DNA of 9,219 bases from an uncultured Clostridia bacterium (GTDB lineage: Bacteria; Bacillota; Clostridia; Peptostreptococcales; Acidaminobacteraceae): NCBI GenBank assembly GCA_937880545.1, contig CALFKA010000145.1, forward strand, positions 1 to 9,219. The letters run 5' to 3'. The translations under genes were made by a program, and so were the position numbers. Below are positions 1 through 6,910 of the stretch, in pieces; positions within the stretch are counted from its first letter, which is position 1, and each line of letters opens with the position of its first letter. The notes under the pieces were generated by a model. The model saw only the letters and a program-made list of their open reading frames with translations. It searched no databases and had not been told where the DNA came from.

Positions 1-248
1 ACTTCAAAGTACTCTCCATCACCCTAGAGGATGTGGATGAAAACGGTAAAATAACTTTTTCAACAGAAGAACTCTATGATCATGGCACTCTGACACCGGA
101 AAAACCTCTGGTGGTTGGAGTGACCTTCTTTGGGACCATCCCTTCATATGGTATTTCCTATGATGACGGAAATGGTACCGTGAAGTATTTTGCCATAGAA
201 GAAAGTGGTATGGATGGCTCACTTCTTTTGACGGAGTTTGATCAGTAG
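1..248 (+). CDS. C-terminal part of an unrecognised protein (5'-truncated)
   Basis: The frame is open from position 3 to the TAG at 246-248, so the gene enters from outside the window and only its last 81 codons are present. The GTG at 33 is internal and has no ribosome binding site. The visible part is acidic and rich in beta-type residues, with phrases such as SITLEDVDENG, LVVGVTFFG, YGISYDDGNG and KYFAIEESGMDGS. This suggests a beta-sandwich or extracellular/lipoprotein-like domain, but I do not recognise the family and the N-terminus that would show a signal peptide is missing. A terminator follows about 75 bp after the stop, in keeping with this being the true end of a transcription unit. 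No function is assigned. Confidence 0.6.
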   Translation, partial: FKVLSITLEDVDENGKITFSTEELYDHGTLTPEKPLVVGVTFFGTIPSYGISYDDGNGTVKYFAIEESGMDGSLLLTEFDQ

Positions 249-323
249 ACGATCATTTCCAAATGCCTTAAGTAAAAGAGGAGATCATTTCACACAAATG
301 GACACTCTTCTAAATATCTAATG

Positions 324-354
324 AAAGCGCAGGCAAATGGATGTCTGCGTTTTT
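324..354 (+). terminator. Rho-independent terminator after the truncated first gene
   Basis: Bases 324-335 (AAAGCGCAGGCA) pair with 342-353 (TGTCTGCGTTTT) around a six-base loop. Two pairs are G-T wobbles, and the T run at 350-354 follows the GC-rich core. It lies about 75 bp downstream of the stop at 248. Confidence 0.75.
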
Positions 355-850
355 GCATTAGAAAGTGGAGCTGGTGATGGTTTCAATTGTATTTACAGGC
401 GAGGGCACTCTTTCAACTCTAGTTCGCCGTCACAAATTTTATGATGCATTTCTTCCTTTGGATCAATTATGCTCGACGCGGAAGATAAGTCTTATTCATT
501 CAATGAAGGCAGATTGCCGCTTCGATAAGTACTCTCCGGAAAGAAATCACCATCAGAAAGAAAAGTGCTCACACCCGTCCTAATTGACTCTTATTGTGGA
601 TTTGTTACAGTCTGCACCAGTTTTTGTCATAATTCTTCTCTCCTGAGAAAGTGTTTGTTTCTTTAAACTTAATTAAATTTCCAACAAACTGATAACCATA
701 TCTCCAAAAGTATAGTTTCAATAAATAACATTGACGCCTCATGGTTTGCAGACCTTTACATTTTTTATTGACAGACATGCACATCTATGGAGATTCTTTC
801 TTTTTTCTATTCTTTTCCCTCAAATTTCGGCAGAAAATATATGTCGATTT
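355..850. other. Mostly non-coding 500-bp stretch, AT-rich towards its right end
   Basis: No convincing gene is seen on the plus strand. The only longer plus-strand frame (365-583) starts at a GTG without a ribosome binding site and its translation shows no domain-like pattern. The minus strand holds one 16-codon frame with a good ribosome binding site, listed separately. The part from about 645 to 870 is AT-rich and probably carries the upstream promoter region of the cysteine synthase-family gene. No tRNA, transposase or terminal repeat was found here. Confidence 0.5.
580..630 (-). other. Possible small ORF or 5' remnant of a decayed minus-strand gene
   Basis: On the minus strand an ATG (630-628) lies 8 bases after AGGAGA (644-639). 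It opens MTKTGADCNKSTIRVN and then stops at TAG. Shifting by +1 gives two further open segments in one frame, broken by a single TAA, reaching to about 390. This could be a 16-residue peptide, the start of a frameshifted pseudogene, or chance. I recognise no family. The good Shine-Dalgarno spacing is the only positive evidence. Confidence 0.2.
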
Positions 851-865
851 CTTGTCAAAATAGTC

Positions 866-871
866 TATAAT
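866..871 (+). promoter_or_regulatory. Candidate -10 box for the cysteine synthase-family gene
   Basis: TATAAT at 866-871 is a perfect -10 hexamer, placed to start transcription near 878 and give a leader of about 125 nt. No good -35 hexamer is found 16-18 bases upstream, so the promoter may be weak or activator-dependent. Confidence 0.4.
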
Positions 872-875
872 AGGA

Positions 876-943
876 ACTGGCATATGTTTGTACAGATAAA
901 TAAGGCATTTTAGGAGTCCTACAAAATAGATGCCAGTGTCTAT
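876..943 (+). promoter_or_regulatory. Structured 5' leader with nested inverted repeats
   Basis: ACTGGCAT (876-883) is perfectly complementary to ATGCCAGT (930-937). Between them sits an 11-base palindrome, TAGGAGTCCTA (911-921). A competing pair, ATAGA (926-930) with TCTAT (939-943), shares bases with the right arm. The long arm begins almost exactly at the predicted transcription start. There is no T run after these stems, so a simple attenuator is not evident. A repressor site or RNA-stability element is equally possible. Confidence 0.35.
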
Positions 944-1002
944 CGAACTCCGGTCTTATAAGCAGTAAACATCTTTCAAACGAAAATTTCAGGAGGAATT
1001 TG

Positions 1003-2010
1003 ATGCGCAGTAATCTAGAAGGCTTGATCGGAAACACCCCCATGCTGGCGCTTAAACTTAAATACAAAGGGAAGGATCGCACCATTTACGCGAAGGCCGA
1101 GCATTACAATCTAACCGGTTCTATTAAAGACAGGATGGCCTATTACATCCTTAAGCATGAAATCGAAGCGGGACGTCTCAGACCCGGCATGTGCATCAAG
1201 GAAGCTACTAGCGGAAATACAGGGATTGCCTTTTCTGCGATCGGTGTCAGTCTTGGAATGAGAGTCTCTATCCTCATGCCCGACTGGATGAGTGAAGAAC
1301 GCAAAAAGCTGATCACATCTTACGGGGCAGATATCCAGCTTGTCTCCCGCGAAGAGGGTGGTTTTTTAGGTTCCATTGCTATTTGTGAGGAAAGCGCAAA
1401 TGACGAAATGTGCTATCTACCACACCAGTTTGAAAACAATCTAAACAGTCTCGCACATTACCACAGCACCGGACCTGAAATCCTCGAGCAGCTTGCCTTC
1501 TTAAACACGAATAAAATAGCGTTCATCGCAGGTGTCGGAACCGGAGGTACCGTCATGGGCACCGGTCGCTACCTAAAAGACCATGTAGCAGATGTCAAGC
1601 TTTTTCCCTTGGAGCCGGAGAACTCCCCTACTCTGAGTACCGGACTCAAAGACGGTTCGCACCGGATTCAGGGAATCTCAGACGACTTCATTCCTAAGAT
1701 CATTGATTTTTCCATATTGGATCAGATCATCGGCGTTCACGATGGCGACGCCATTATCATGGCGCAGAAGCTATCACAAAATGGCATAGGTGTCGGCATT
1801 TCCTCCGGTGCCAACTTGATCGGAGCACTGAAGGTCAAAGAAATACTTGGAGATGATTACCCCGTCGTCACTGTTTTTTCCGATGACAGTAAAAAATACC
1901 TTTCTACCGATCTTATGAAAGAAGAGCCGGTGCTCGAGCACTTCCTCTCAAAAGATATTGAAATCGTCGGTTTTGATTCCATCAAATCACCCCATACAAC
2001 CTATCTCTAG
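1003..2010 (+). CDS. Cysteine synthase-family PLP enzyme, possibly a cysteine lyase
   Basis: This is a 335-residue fold-type II PLP enzyme of the CysK/CysM/cystathionine beta-synthase family. The N-terminal LIGNTPM is the family signature. K42 in TGSIKDR is the expected Schiff-base lysine, TSGNTG (69-74) is the substrate carboxylate loop, GVGTGGT (177-183) the phosphate cup and S268 in SSGAN the residue facing the pyridine nitrogen. The ATG at 1003 is chosen because AGGAGG (991-996) lies 6 bases before it; the TTG at 1000 is less likely. CysK normally reads IQGIGAGFIP where this protein reads IQGISDDFIP (222-231). From memory, a Fusobacterium H2S-forming relative uses an aspartate in that loop, so the enzyme may break down cysteine rather than make it. 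The gene stands alone, with no cysE or sulfur transport gene beside it. Family membership is certain; the reaction is inferred. Confidence 0.92.
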   Translation: MRSNLEGLIGNTPMLALKLKYKGKDRTIYAKAEHYNLTGSIKDRMAYYILKHEIEAGRLRPGMCIKEATSGNTGIAFSAIGVSLGMRVSILMPDWMSEERKKLITSYGADIQLVSREEGGFLGSIAICEESANDEMCYLPHQFENNLNSLAHYHSTGPEILEQLAFLNTNKIAFIAGVGTGGTVMGTGRYLKDHVADVKLFPLEPENSPTLSTGLKDGSHRIQGISDDFIPKIIDFSILDQIIGVHDGDAIIMAQKLSQNGIGVGISSGANLIGALKVKEILGDDYPVVTVFSDDSKKYLSTDLMKEEPVLEHFLSKDIEIVGFDSIKSPHTTYL

Positions 2011-2024
2011 ATTTACATTTTCAG

Positions 2025-2057
2025 GGTCTGGATTCTCTTCGAATTCAGGCCTTTTTT
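2025..2057 (+). terminator. Rho-independent terminator of the cysteine synthase-family gene
   Basis: An 11-bp stem pairs 2025-2035 (GGTCTGGATTC) with 2041-2051 (GAATTCAGGCC) around the loop TCTTC, followed by six T residues (2052-2057). It begins 15 bases after the stop codon. Confidence 0.9.
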
Positions 2058-2140
2058 ATATTGATACGTTTCGTTGAGCAAATAGTTCGATCGGCTTGAT
2101 AAGACCAACCACGAGAGGAGAGCGGATTCTATCGCATCGA

Positions 2141-2156
2141 CACCATGGAAATGGTG
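2141..2156 (+). repeat. Small hairpin with a GGAA loop in the gap before hyuA
   Basis: CACCAT (2141-2146) and ATGGTG (2151-2156) flank GGAA, a GNRA-type tetraloop if transcribed. It lies upstream of the predicted hyuA promoter, so it would not be in that mRNA. Its role is unknown. The rest of 2058-2280 shows no gene that I can support. Confidence 0.3.
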
Positions 2157-2283
2157 AGTCATTTGCTTATCGATTTTCACGCATTTGTTTGCAGTCATGG
2201 CAAGAAGTCGTGGCAATCGAATTTACTTCAAATCCGAGTGAAGCTTGACAAACTCCTGTTCTTCAGACATTCTCACTGCATTC

Positions 2284-2326
2284 TATCAATCCGTGATAAG
2301 CTAAACATAGTAATGATGACTATAAT
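2284..2326 (+). promoter_or_regulatory. Candidate hyuA promoter with an upstream inverted repeat
   Basis: TATAAT at 2321-2326 is a perfect -10 hexamer, with a predicted start near 2333 and therefore a short leader. No -35 match is present at the right spacing. Instead an inverted repeat, TATCA-atccg-TGATA (2284-2298), abuts the expected -35 position and could bind an activator. A TTGACA at 2245-2250 has only a weak CATTCT partner and is a less likely alternative. Confidence 0.4.
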
Positions 2327-2352
2327 GTGAAGACAAAACAGGAGGAAATGAC

Positions 2353-4032
2353 GTGATCATTGGCATTGATATGGGAGGCACAAATATTGACGGGGTACTC
2401 ATCCATGATGGAAAACTCCAGAAGTCATTCAAGCATCCCGTCGATCGTAATGACTATTTTCAGAGCATCTGGCACTGTCTGCAGGAACTCCTCCGAGATA
2501 CCGACAAGGACGCTATCGAGAGAATTCATCTGAGCACTACGATCTCCACCAACGCAATTGTAGAAGATCAAATCTCCCAAGTGGGTGTCGTCCTTCAGAC
2601 CGGCCCAGGGCTGAAATGGGATTTTGAGAGACTCGGTCACCATCTGGCCTTCGTCTCAGGCAGTGTTGATCACAGAGGATTTGTCGTAAAATCTGAAGAC
2701 CCGCAAGAGCTAAATGGACTGAGAAAGACTTTTCTTACTAGCCCGATAGAAGCCATCGCGGTCATTAGTAAATTCTCCACAAGAAACCCTGAGTTTGAAC
2801 AGAAAGTACGAGATCTTTTCCTGCATGACTATGAAGAAATTACTATGGGGCATACCCTCTCAGGAAAGCTGAACTTTCCGAGAAGAGTCCAGACTGCCTA
2901 CCTAAATGCTGCCGTCTCCTCTACCTTCAGGACTTTCGCAGATAATATGCAAAAAGCACTAAAAGAGGAAAATATAGAAGCCCCGGTGTTCATATTAAAA
3001 GCGGATGGCGGAACCATTGACCTTAGCGGAGCCACAGTGAAGCCGGTGGAGACGATCCTCTCCGGTCCGGCAGCCAGTTTCATGGGAATGAGCGCTCTCC
3101 TTCCTGAAATTCAAGAGGACCGTTGTCTCCTCGATATCGGCGGCACAACAACAGATCTCTTTTTCCTTGTCGACGGAGTGCCTGTCTTTGAACCTCTAGG
3201 CATTGAGATCGATGGAAGAAAAACGCTAGTGCGCGCGATTTACAGCACATCGGTCGGTCTCGGAGGTGACAGCCACGTTCGATTTGAAGAAGGAAAACTG
3301 AAGATCGGTCCGAGAAGAATGGGCAGCGCAATTGGCTTCGGTGGTGAGGATCTCACTCCAACAGACGCATTAGTCTACCTAGGTGCCATGCAGGCAAAGT
3401 ATCCTGAAAAGAGCCGGGAAGCTCTTGAGAAACTTGCTACAAAACAGGGATTGGATCCGGCGGAGCTTGCTGAGGGCATTGTAAAAGAGTTCTGCTATCG
3501 TATTAAAGAGGTCATGGAGAATACGCTTGAAATGCTAAATGCAAGTCCTGTCTATACGATTAAGGAACTTCTTAGTGACAGAGCCATCAAACCTTCCTCA
3601 GTGGGGATTATCGGTGGACCGGCGCAAGCGCTAGCTCCTCATCTTGAAGAAACACTGGGGATGTCAGTGGAATATCCAGACACTTATGAAGTCGCCAATG
3701 CAATAGGCGCAGCACTTGCCAGACCTACCATTGAAATCAATCTTCTGGCAGATACTGACAGGAAGATTCTCTCCATCCCCGAATTGCAAATCTATGAAGA
3801 AATTGACAGGAGTTACGACCTGGAAAGGGCAAAGAGAGAAGCGCTGCAGGAAGTAAGCCGAGCAGCTGAAGCCATGGGGCTAGTAGATGCATCCAAGACA
3901 GAGATTGTTGAAGCGAGTAGCTATAACATGGTGAGGAGTTTCTACGGTGCAGACAAAAATATCCGCGTAAAAGCACAGATAAAACCGGGACTCCTGACAA
4001 AACTAACAGATGTGAAGACAAGTGAGGTATGA
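2353..4032 (+). CDS. hyuA: Hydantoinase/oxoprolinase family protein (short HyuA type)
   Basis: The 559-residue product belongs to the HyuA/oxoprolinase-A group, whose members use ATP to open cyclic amides such as hydantoins or 5-oxoproline or activate carboxylation substrates. It has the ASKHA fold: GIDMGGTNID (4-13) is the phosphate-1 motif, LSTTISTNAI (60-69) the usual conserved block, LSGPAASFMG (236-245) the middle motif, DIGGTTTD (261-268) phosphate-2, and IGGPA (420-424) with ANAIGAA (448-454) the adenosine region. Full HyuA or acetone carboxylase beta subunits are usually nearer 680 residues, so this is a short form, and no hyuB partner is next to it. The GTG at 2353 is preferred: AGGAGG (2340-2345) lies 7 bases upstream, whereas the ATG at 2348 stops after two codons. 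The gene ends one base before the deacetylase-like gene, so the two are almost certainly co-transcribed. The substrate is unknown. Confidence 0.9.
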   Translation: MIIGIDMGGTNIDGVLIHDGKLQKSFKHPVDRNDYFQSIWHCLQELLRDTDKDAIERIHLSTTISTNAIVEDQISQVGVVLQTGPGLKWDFERLGHHLAFVSGSVDHRGFVVKSEDPQELNGLRKTFLTSPIEAIAVISKFSTRNPEFEQKVRDLFLHDYEEITMGHTLSGKLNFPRRVQTAYLNAAVSSTFRTFADNMQKALKEENIEAPVFILKADGGTIDLSGATVKPVETILSGPAASFMGMSALLPEIQEDRCLLDIGGTTTDLFFLVDGVPVFEPLGIEIDGRKTLVRAIYSTSVGLGGDSHVRFEEGKLKIGPRRMGSAIGFGGEDLTPTDALVYLGAMQAKYPEKSREALEKLATKQGLDPAELAEGIVKEFCYRIKEVMENTLEMLNASPVYTIKELLSDRAIKPSSVGIIGGPAQALAPHLEETLGMSVEYPDTYEVANAIGAALARPTIEINLLADTDRKILSIPELQIYEEIDRSYDLERAKREALQEVSRAAEAMGLVDASKTEIVEASSYNMVRSFYGADKNIRVKAQIKPGLLTKLTDVKTSEV

Positions 4033-4033
4033 C

Positions 4034-5341
4034 ATGAGAGCAAAAAACAGTCTCGGTCTGATTCTTTTTCCCGCCTTTGACTGGGCAATCTCCCCCACCC
4101 ATCCGGAAAGAGAAGAGAGACTTCTATATACACAGGATCAGCTGATGGAAGAAGGTATAGAAGACATTGAAGGGATTCACTTTTTTAATCCTCTGGTAGC
4201 TGCTACTAAGGATATTAACCGCGTCCATTTCTGTTATCCAAATGCAGAGTCTCTTGTCACTGAATCACACTTGATCGCAGCAGGCGGTGTCATGCGAGCT
4301 TTTGATGCGGTCCTGGGGGGAGAGACGGATAAATCCTTCGCACTCGTACGACCTCCGGGTCATCACGCACAACGCGTCGTCTATGGCGACAGAGGGTTCT
4401 GTATCATCAACATTGAAGCCGTCGGGCTGGAGTACGCCAGGCAGAAGTACCGCGACATGCGGGTGGCCATCGTCGATACCGACTGCCATCACGGGGATGG
4501 AACAGAAGATATCTACTGGAATGATCCCGACACTCTTTTCATTTCTTTTCATCAAGATGGTAGGACACTTTATCCCGGCACAGGCCCCGTGGAAGATCTC
4601 GGAGGACCGGGGGCGTACGGCTACAACGTCAATATACCGTTGCCTCCCAACACGGGAGATGAGGGTTTCCAGTACGTCCTTGAGCACACGGTGATGCCGA
4701 TCCTTGAAGAGTTCAAGCCCGACCTGATCATCAACTCTGCGGGACAAGATAACCACTACACAGATCCACTCACGAATATGAACTTCTCAGCACAGGGATA
4801 TGCCGCCCTAAACAGTCGGATGAATCCCGACATCGCTGTACTTGAAGGGGGTTACTCGATCCAAGGAGCCCTTCCCTATGTCAATACGGGAATTGTCCTT
4901 GCCATGGCGGGACTCGATTATTCTGGTGTGATCGAGCCAGACTACAACTTGGGCAAATGGAAACAATCCAATCGTGTGACTGAACAAGTAGAGAGGGTGG
5001 CAAACGACGTCTACCAGCTATGGAAAAATAAAAAGACACTGGCAGAGAGGCTCTTTGCAGGCAAAACTTCCGTAAGGAGAAATCGACATGTCTACTATGA
5101 CACGGCCGGCATTATGGAATCGCAAGTACAGGAGTTTCGTGTCTGCTCATCCTGCCCCGGCGTCAACTGGATTCAATCGAAAAACGACCGAGGCGCATCT
5201 CTTCTGGGTGTGAGCATCCCCAGAAAAGCCTGTCCTTCCTGCCTTGATGAAGGGTATCGACTCTTTGAAGATGCAAAACAAAAGAATATTAAAAAGAGAT
5301 TTCTTCAGGATCTTTCGAATGATAGTTTCCTAGCTGAATAG
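4034..5341 (+). CDS. Histone deacetylase-family zinc amidohydrolase with C-terminal four-cysteine domain
   Basis: The 435-residue protein has an arginase/deacetylase fold in residues 1 to about 330. THPEREERL (22-30) and RPPGHHA (106-112) are family signatures, with H110/H111 as the catalytic His pair. D150 and H152 in DTDCHHGDGT, plus D239 in SAGQDNH, are the three zinc ligands. Y274 in EGGY is the catalytic tyrosine. All key residues are present, so it should be active. Bacterial members remove acyl groups from polyamines and other small amides. Residues 368-408 add CSSC (371-374) and CPSC (400-403), a probable zinc ribbon not normal in this family. ATG 4034 is chosen because GAGGT (4024-4028), inside the hyuA end, lies 5 bases before it; the GTG at 4022 has no such site. 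Translational coupling to hyuA suggests the two enzymes act on the same compound; that is inference. Confidence 0.92.
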   Translation: MRAKNSLGLILFPAFDWAISPTHPEREERLLYTQDQLMEEGIEDIEGIHFFNPLVAATKDINRVHFCYPNAESLVTESHLIAAGGVMRAFDAVLGGETDKSFALVRPPGHHAQRVVYGDRGFCIINIEAVGLEYARQKYRDMRVAIVDTDCHHGDGTEDIYWNDPDTLFISFHQDGRTLYPGTGPVEDLGGPGAYGYNVNIPLPPNTGDEGFQYVLEHTVMPILEEFKPDLIINSAGQDNHYTDPLTNMNFSAQGYAALNSRMNPDIAVLEGGYSIQGALPYVNTGIVLAMAGLDYSGVIEPDYNLGKWKQSNRVTEQVERVANDVYQLWKNKKTLAERLFAGKTSVRRNRHVYYDTAGIMESQVQEFRVCSSCPGVNWIQSKNDRGASLLGVSIPRKACPSCLDEGYRLFEDAKQKNIKKRFLQDLSNDSFLAE

Positions 5342-5359
5342 GAGAGGAAACCGCACGTA

Positions 5360-5396
5360 AAAAAGGCAACTGTCTAAAGTAGTCAGCTGCCTTTTT
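5360..5396. terminator. Bidirectional rho-independent terminator between convergent genes
   Basis: AAAAAGGCA (5360-5368) pairs with TGCCTTTTT (5388-5396), with a further inner CTG/CAG pairing. The A run on the left and T run on the right give a U-tract in either direction, so it can end the deacetylase mRNA (plus) and the nitroreductase mRNA (minus). Confidence 0.88.
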
Positions 5397-5414
5397 ATAT
5401 TCCGCATATCAGAT

Positions 5415-5945
5415 TTATTCAAGTATCTTGGTTTTTATCTTTTCTTCGGGAATGTCCCGAACCGGAAAGTCTTCATCTGTCTCTCCGATAATGACACCGC
5501 AACAGGCCACAAAGCCTTGCGGCAATTCATACATCTTGACAAGTTGATCTCGTTCGTTTGCCAGTCGAAGGCTTCCCCAGATATCACAGCTCCCCAGACC
5601 AAGGGCCGTCGCTGCAAGCGCCATATTGTGGACCACCATCGCGGCACTGGAGTACTCGCTGTTTGAAGGAGTTTCTTCTTTGGGATGAACCGATACCAAA
5701 ATCAGTACCGGCGCTCCATAGAGAGGATGCGATCGCACACCTGTTGCCTTACTTGCGTTTTCTTCGATCGCCTCAAGGATTTCTTTTCGCTTGATCACCG
5801 TTACATGCATATCTGCAAAGCGTCCGGAAACCACCGGAGAAGCATAGGCAGCTTTTAAGATTATCTCAAGCTGCTCGTCTGTCGGTCCCTTTCCAGTATA
5901 GTGGCGGACGGATTTTCTTCGGTATAGAGTCTCAAAAAGGTCCAT
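5415..5945 (-). CDS. Nitroreductase-family FMN oxidoreductase
   Basis: The 176-residue protein matches the NfsB/FRase-like nitroreductase fold, whose members bind FMN and reduce nitro groups, quinones or flavins with NAD(P)H, usually as dimers. The N-terminal RRKSVRHYTG (9-18) contacts the FMN phosphate, and AYASPVVSGR (33-42) follows. APVLILVSV (78-86), the helix around AAMVVHNMALAATALGLGSC (101-120) and CCGVIIGE (148-155) complete the pattern. The ATG at 5945 is chosen because GGAGGG (5956-5951) precedes it at 5 bases; frames opening further upstream (ATG 5975, TTG 6005) have no ribosome binding site and add sequence atypical of the family. It follows pdxS by 71 bp on the same strand, in the place where pdxT is commonly found, so co-transcription is likely. 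The physiological substrate is unknown. Confidence 0.9.
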   Translation of the reverse strand: MDLFETLYRRKSVRHYTGKGPTDEQLEIILKAAYASPVVSGRFADMHVTVIKRKEILEAIEENASKATGVRSHPLYGAPVLILVSVHPKEETPSNSEYSSAAMVVHNMALAATALGLGSCDIWGSLRLANERDQLVKMYELPQGFVACCGVIIGETDEDFPVRDIPEEKIKTKILE

Positions 5946-5982
5946 AGTTTCCCTCCAAGCCTTCCTAGTATTCATTACGGTG

Positions 5983-6005
5983 ATCATATCATGAAAAGTC
6001 GTCAA
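5983..6005 (-). promoter_or_regulatory. Possible extended -10 promoter for the nitroreductase gene
   Basis: On the minus strand TGATATGAT (5991-5983) matches an extended -10 element. TTGACG (6005-6000) lies only 11 bases upstream, too close to serve as a normal -35. It would allow some independent expression, alongside read-through from pdxS, since no terminator separates them. Confidence 0.3.
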
Positions 6006-6016
6006 ACTTCACATTA

Positions 6017-6874
6017 TCAGCGCTCACTCAAAATCACTTCTACCTGATCCGGATTGAGGCCTACCATTGCTTCTCCCAGATTTTCAGACACTTTCCATAG
6101 CACTTGCGCATCATTGTAGTTGTTTACTGCTTCTACGATGGCTCTCGCTCTCTGCTCGGGATTTCCGGACTTGAAAATGCCGGATCCGACAAAGACTCCA
6201 TCGGCTCCCAGCTGCATCATCAGTGCCGCATCGGCCGGCGTGGCGACACCGCCCGCTGAAAACATGCTGACAGGAAGCTTGCCGTTTTCATACACGTAGC
6301 GGACCAACTCTATCGGAACTTGAAGATCTTTTGCAAAGGTGTAGAGTTCGTCACTTCTAAGTGCCTGACACTGTCTGATTTCTCCTGTAATCTGGCGTAG
6401 GTGAACGACAGCATGCGATACATCTCCTGTACCTGCCTCTCCCTTACTTCGGATCAAAGCGGCTCCTTCGGAAATTCTTCGAAGTGCCTCTCCGAGATTT
6501 CTCGCTCCACAGACAAAAGGAACTTCAAAGGCGTTTTTATCAATCTGATTCATCGGGTCCGCCATGGTAAGCACTTCCGACTCATCGACCATATCCACGC
6601 CAATGGCCTGGAGGATCTGTGCCTCCACAAAATGTCCAATCCGCACTTTTGCCATGACGGGAATACTTACCGCCTCCATGATTTTTACGATCATCGCAGG
6701 ATCAGAACTTCTGGACACTCCGCCGGCAGCTCGAATGTCAGCAGGGACTCTCTCCAGTGCCATCACGGCGACAGCACCCGCTTCCTCAGCTATTTTCGCT
6801 TGCTCCACATTGACGACATCCATGATTACGCCGCCCTTTAGAGTGTTCCCGAGTTCTTTGTTAAACTTTTTCAT
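6017..6874 (-). CDS. pdxS: Pyridoxal 5'-phosphate synthase lyase subunit PdxS
   Basis: The 285-residue TIM-barrel protein closely resembles Bacillus PdxS. PdxS joins ribose 5-phosphate, glyceraldehyde 3-phosphate and ammonia into PLP; the ammonia normally comes from glutamine through PdxT in a 12+12 complex. GGVIMDV (14-20) includes the catalytic Asp, D19. ALERVPADIRAAGGVSR (39-55) is a signature. K76 in MAKVRIGH and K144 in RSKGEAGTG correspond to the two catalytic lysines (81 and 149 in B. subtilis). GGVATPADAALMMQLGADG is conserved near the end. The C-terminus stops at LSER, without the GW that ends B. subtilis PdxS. ATG 6874 is chosen because AGGAGG (6884-6879) lies 4 bases upstream; the frame continues to 7087 but that part is not PdxS-like and overlaps the divergent regulator. 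No pdxT is in this window. Confidence 0.97.
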   Translation of the reverse strand: MKKFNKELGNTLKGGVIMDVVNVEQAKIAEEAGAVAVMALERVPADIRAAGGVSRSSDPAMIVKIMEAVSIPVMAKVRIGHFVEAQILQAIGVDMVDESEVLTMADPMNQIDKNAFEVPFVCGARNLGEALRRISEGAALIRSKGEAGTGDVSHAVVHLRQITGEIRQCQALRSDELYTFAKDLQVPIELVRYVYENGKLPVSMFSAGGVATPADAALMMQLGADGVFVGSGIFKSGNPEQRARAIVEAVNNYNDAQVLWKVSENLGEAMVGLNPDQVEVILSER

Positions 6875-6910
6875 CTTTCCTCCTTTTAGAATCCGAATCG
6901 TCACTACATA

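Noticed and set aside
251..291. 9-base direct repeat GATCATTTC at 251-259 and 283-291
   Set aside because: Short, not near a promoter, and followed by a terminator; no supported role.
298..321. 7-codon ORF just before the terminator at 324-354, like an attenuator leader peptide
   Set aside because: The possible ribosome binding site is about 15 bases away and no gene follows the terminator that it could control.
7..537. 11-base direct repeat AAGTACTCTCC at 7-17 and 527-537
   Set aside because: Several exact 11-base matches are expected by chance in a window of this size, and no flanking similarity is present.
365..583. 72-residue plus-strand open frame
   Set aside because: It starts at a GTG without a ribosome binding site, just after a terminator, and has no recognisable domain or convincing protein composition.
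878..1002. T-box or SAM riboswitch in the leader of the cysteine synthase-family gene
   Set aside because: There is no T-box core sequence, no SAM-aptamer pattern and no terminator with a T run before the start codon.
2145..2330. 61-residue frame in the gap before hyuA
   Set aside because: No ribosome binding site, no family resemblance, and it runs over the likely hyuA promoter.
4287..4694. 135-residue plus-strand frame inside the deacetylase gene
   Set aside because: It is out of frame within a well-conserved coding region and has no family features.
5946..6005. 20-residue N-terminal extension of the nitroreductase from TTG 6005
   Set aside because: The start at 5945 has a strong GGAGGG site and begins like the family; the extension covers a likely promoter.
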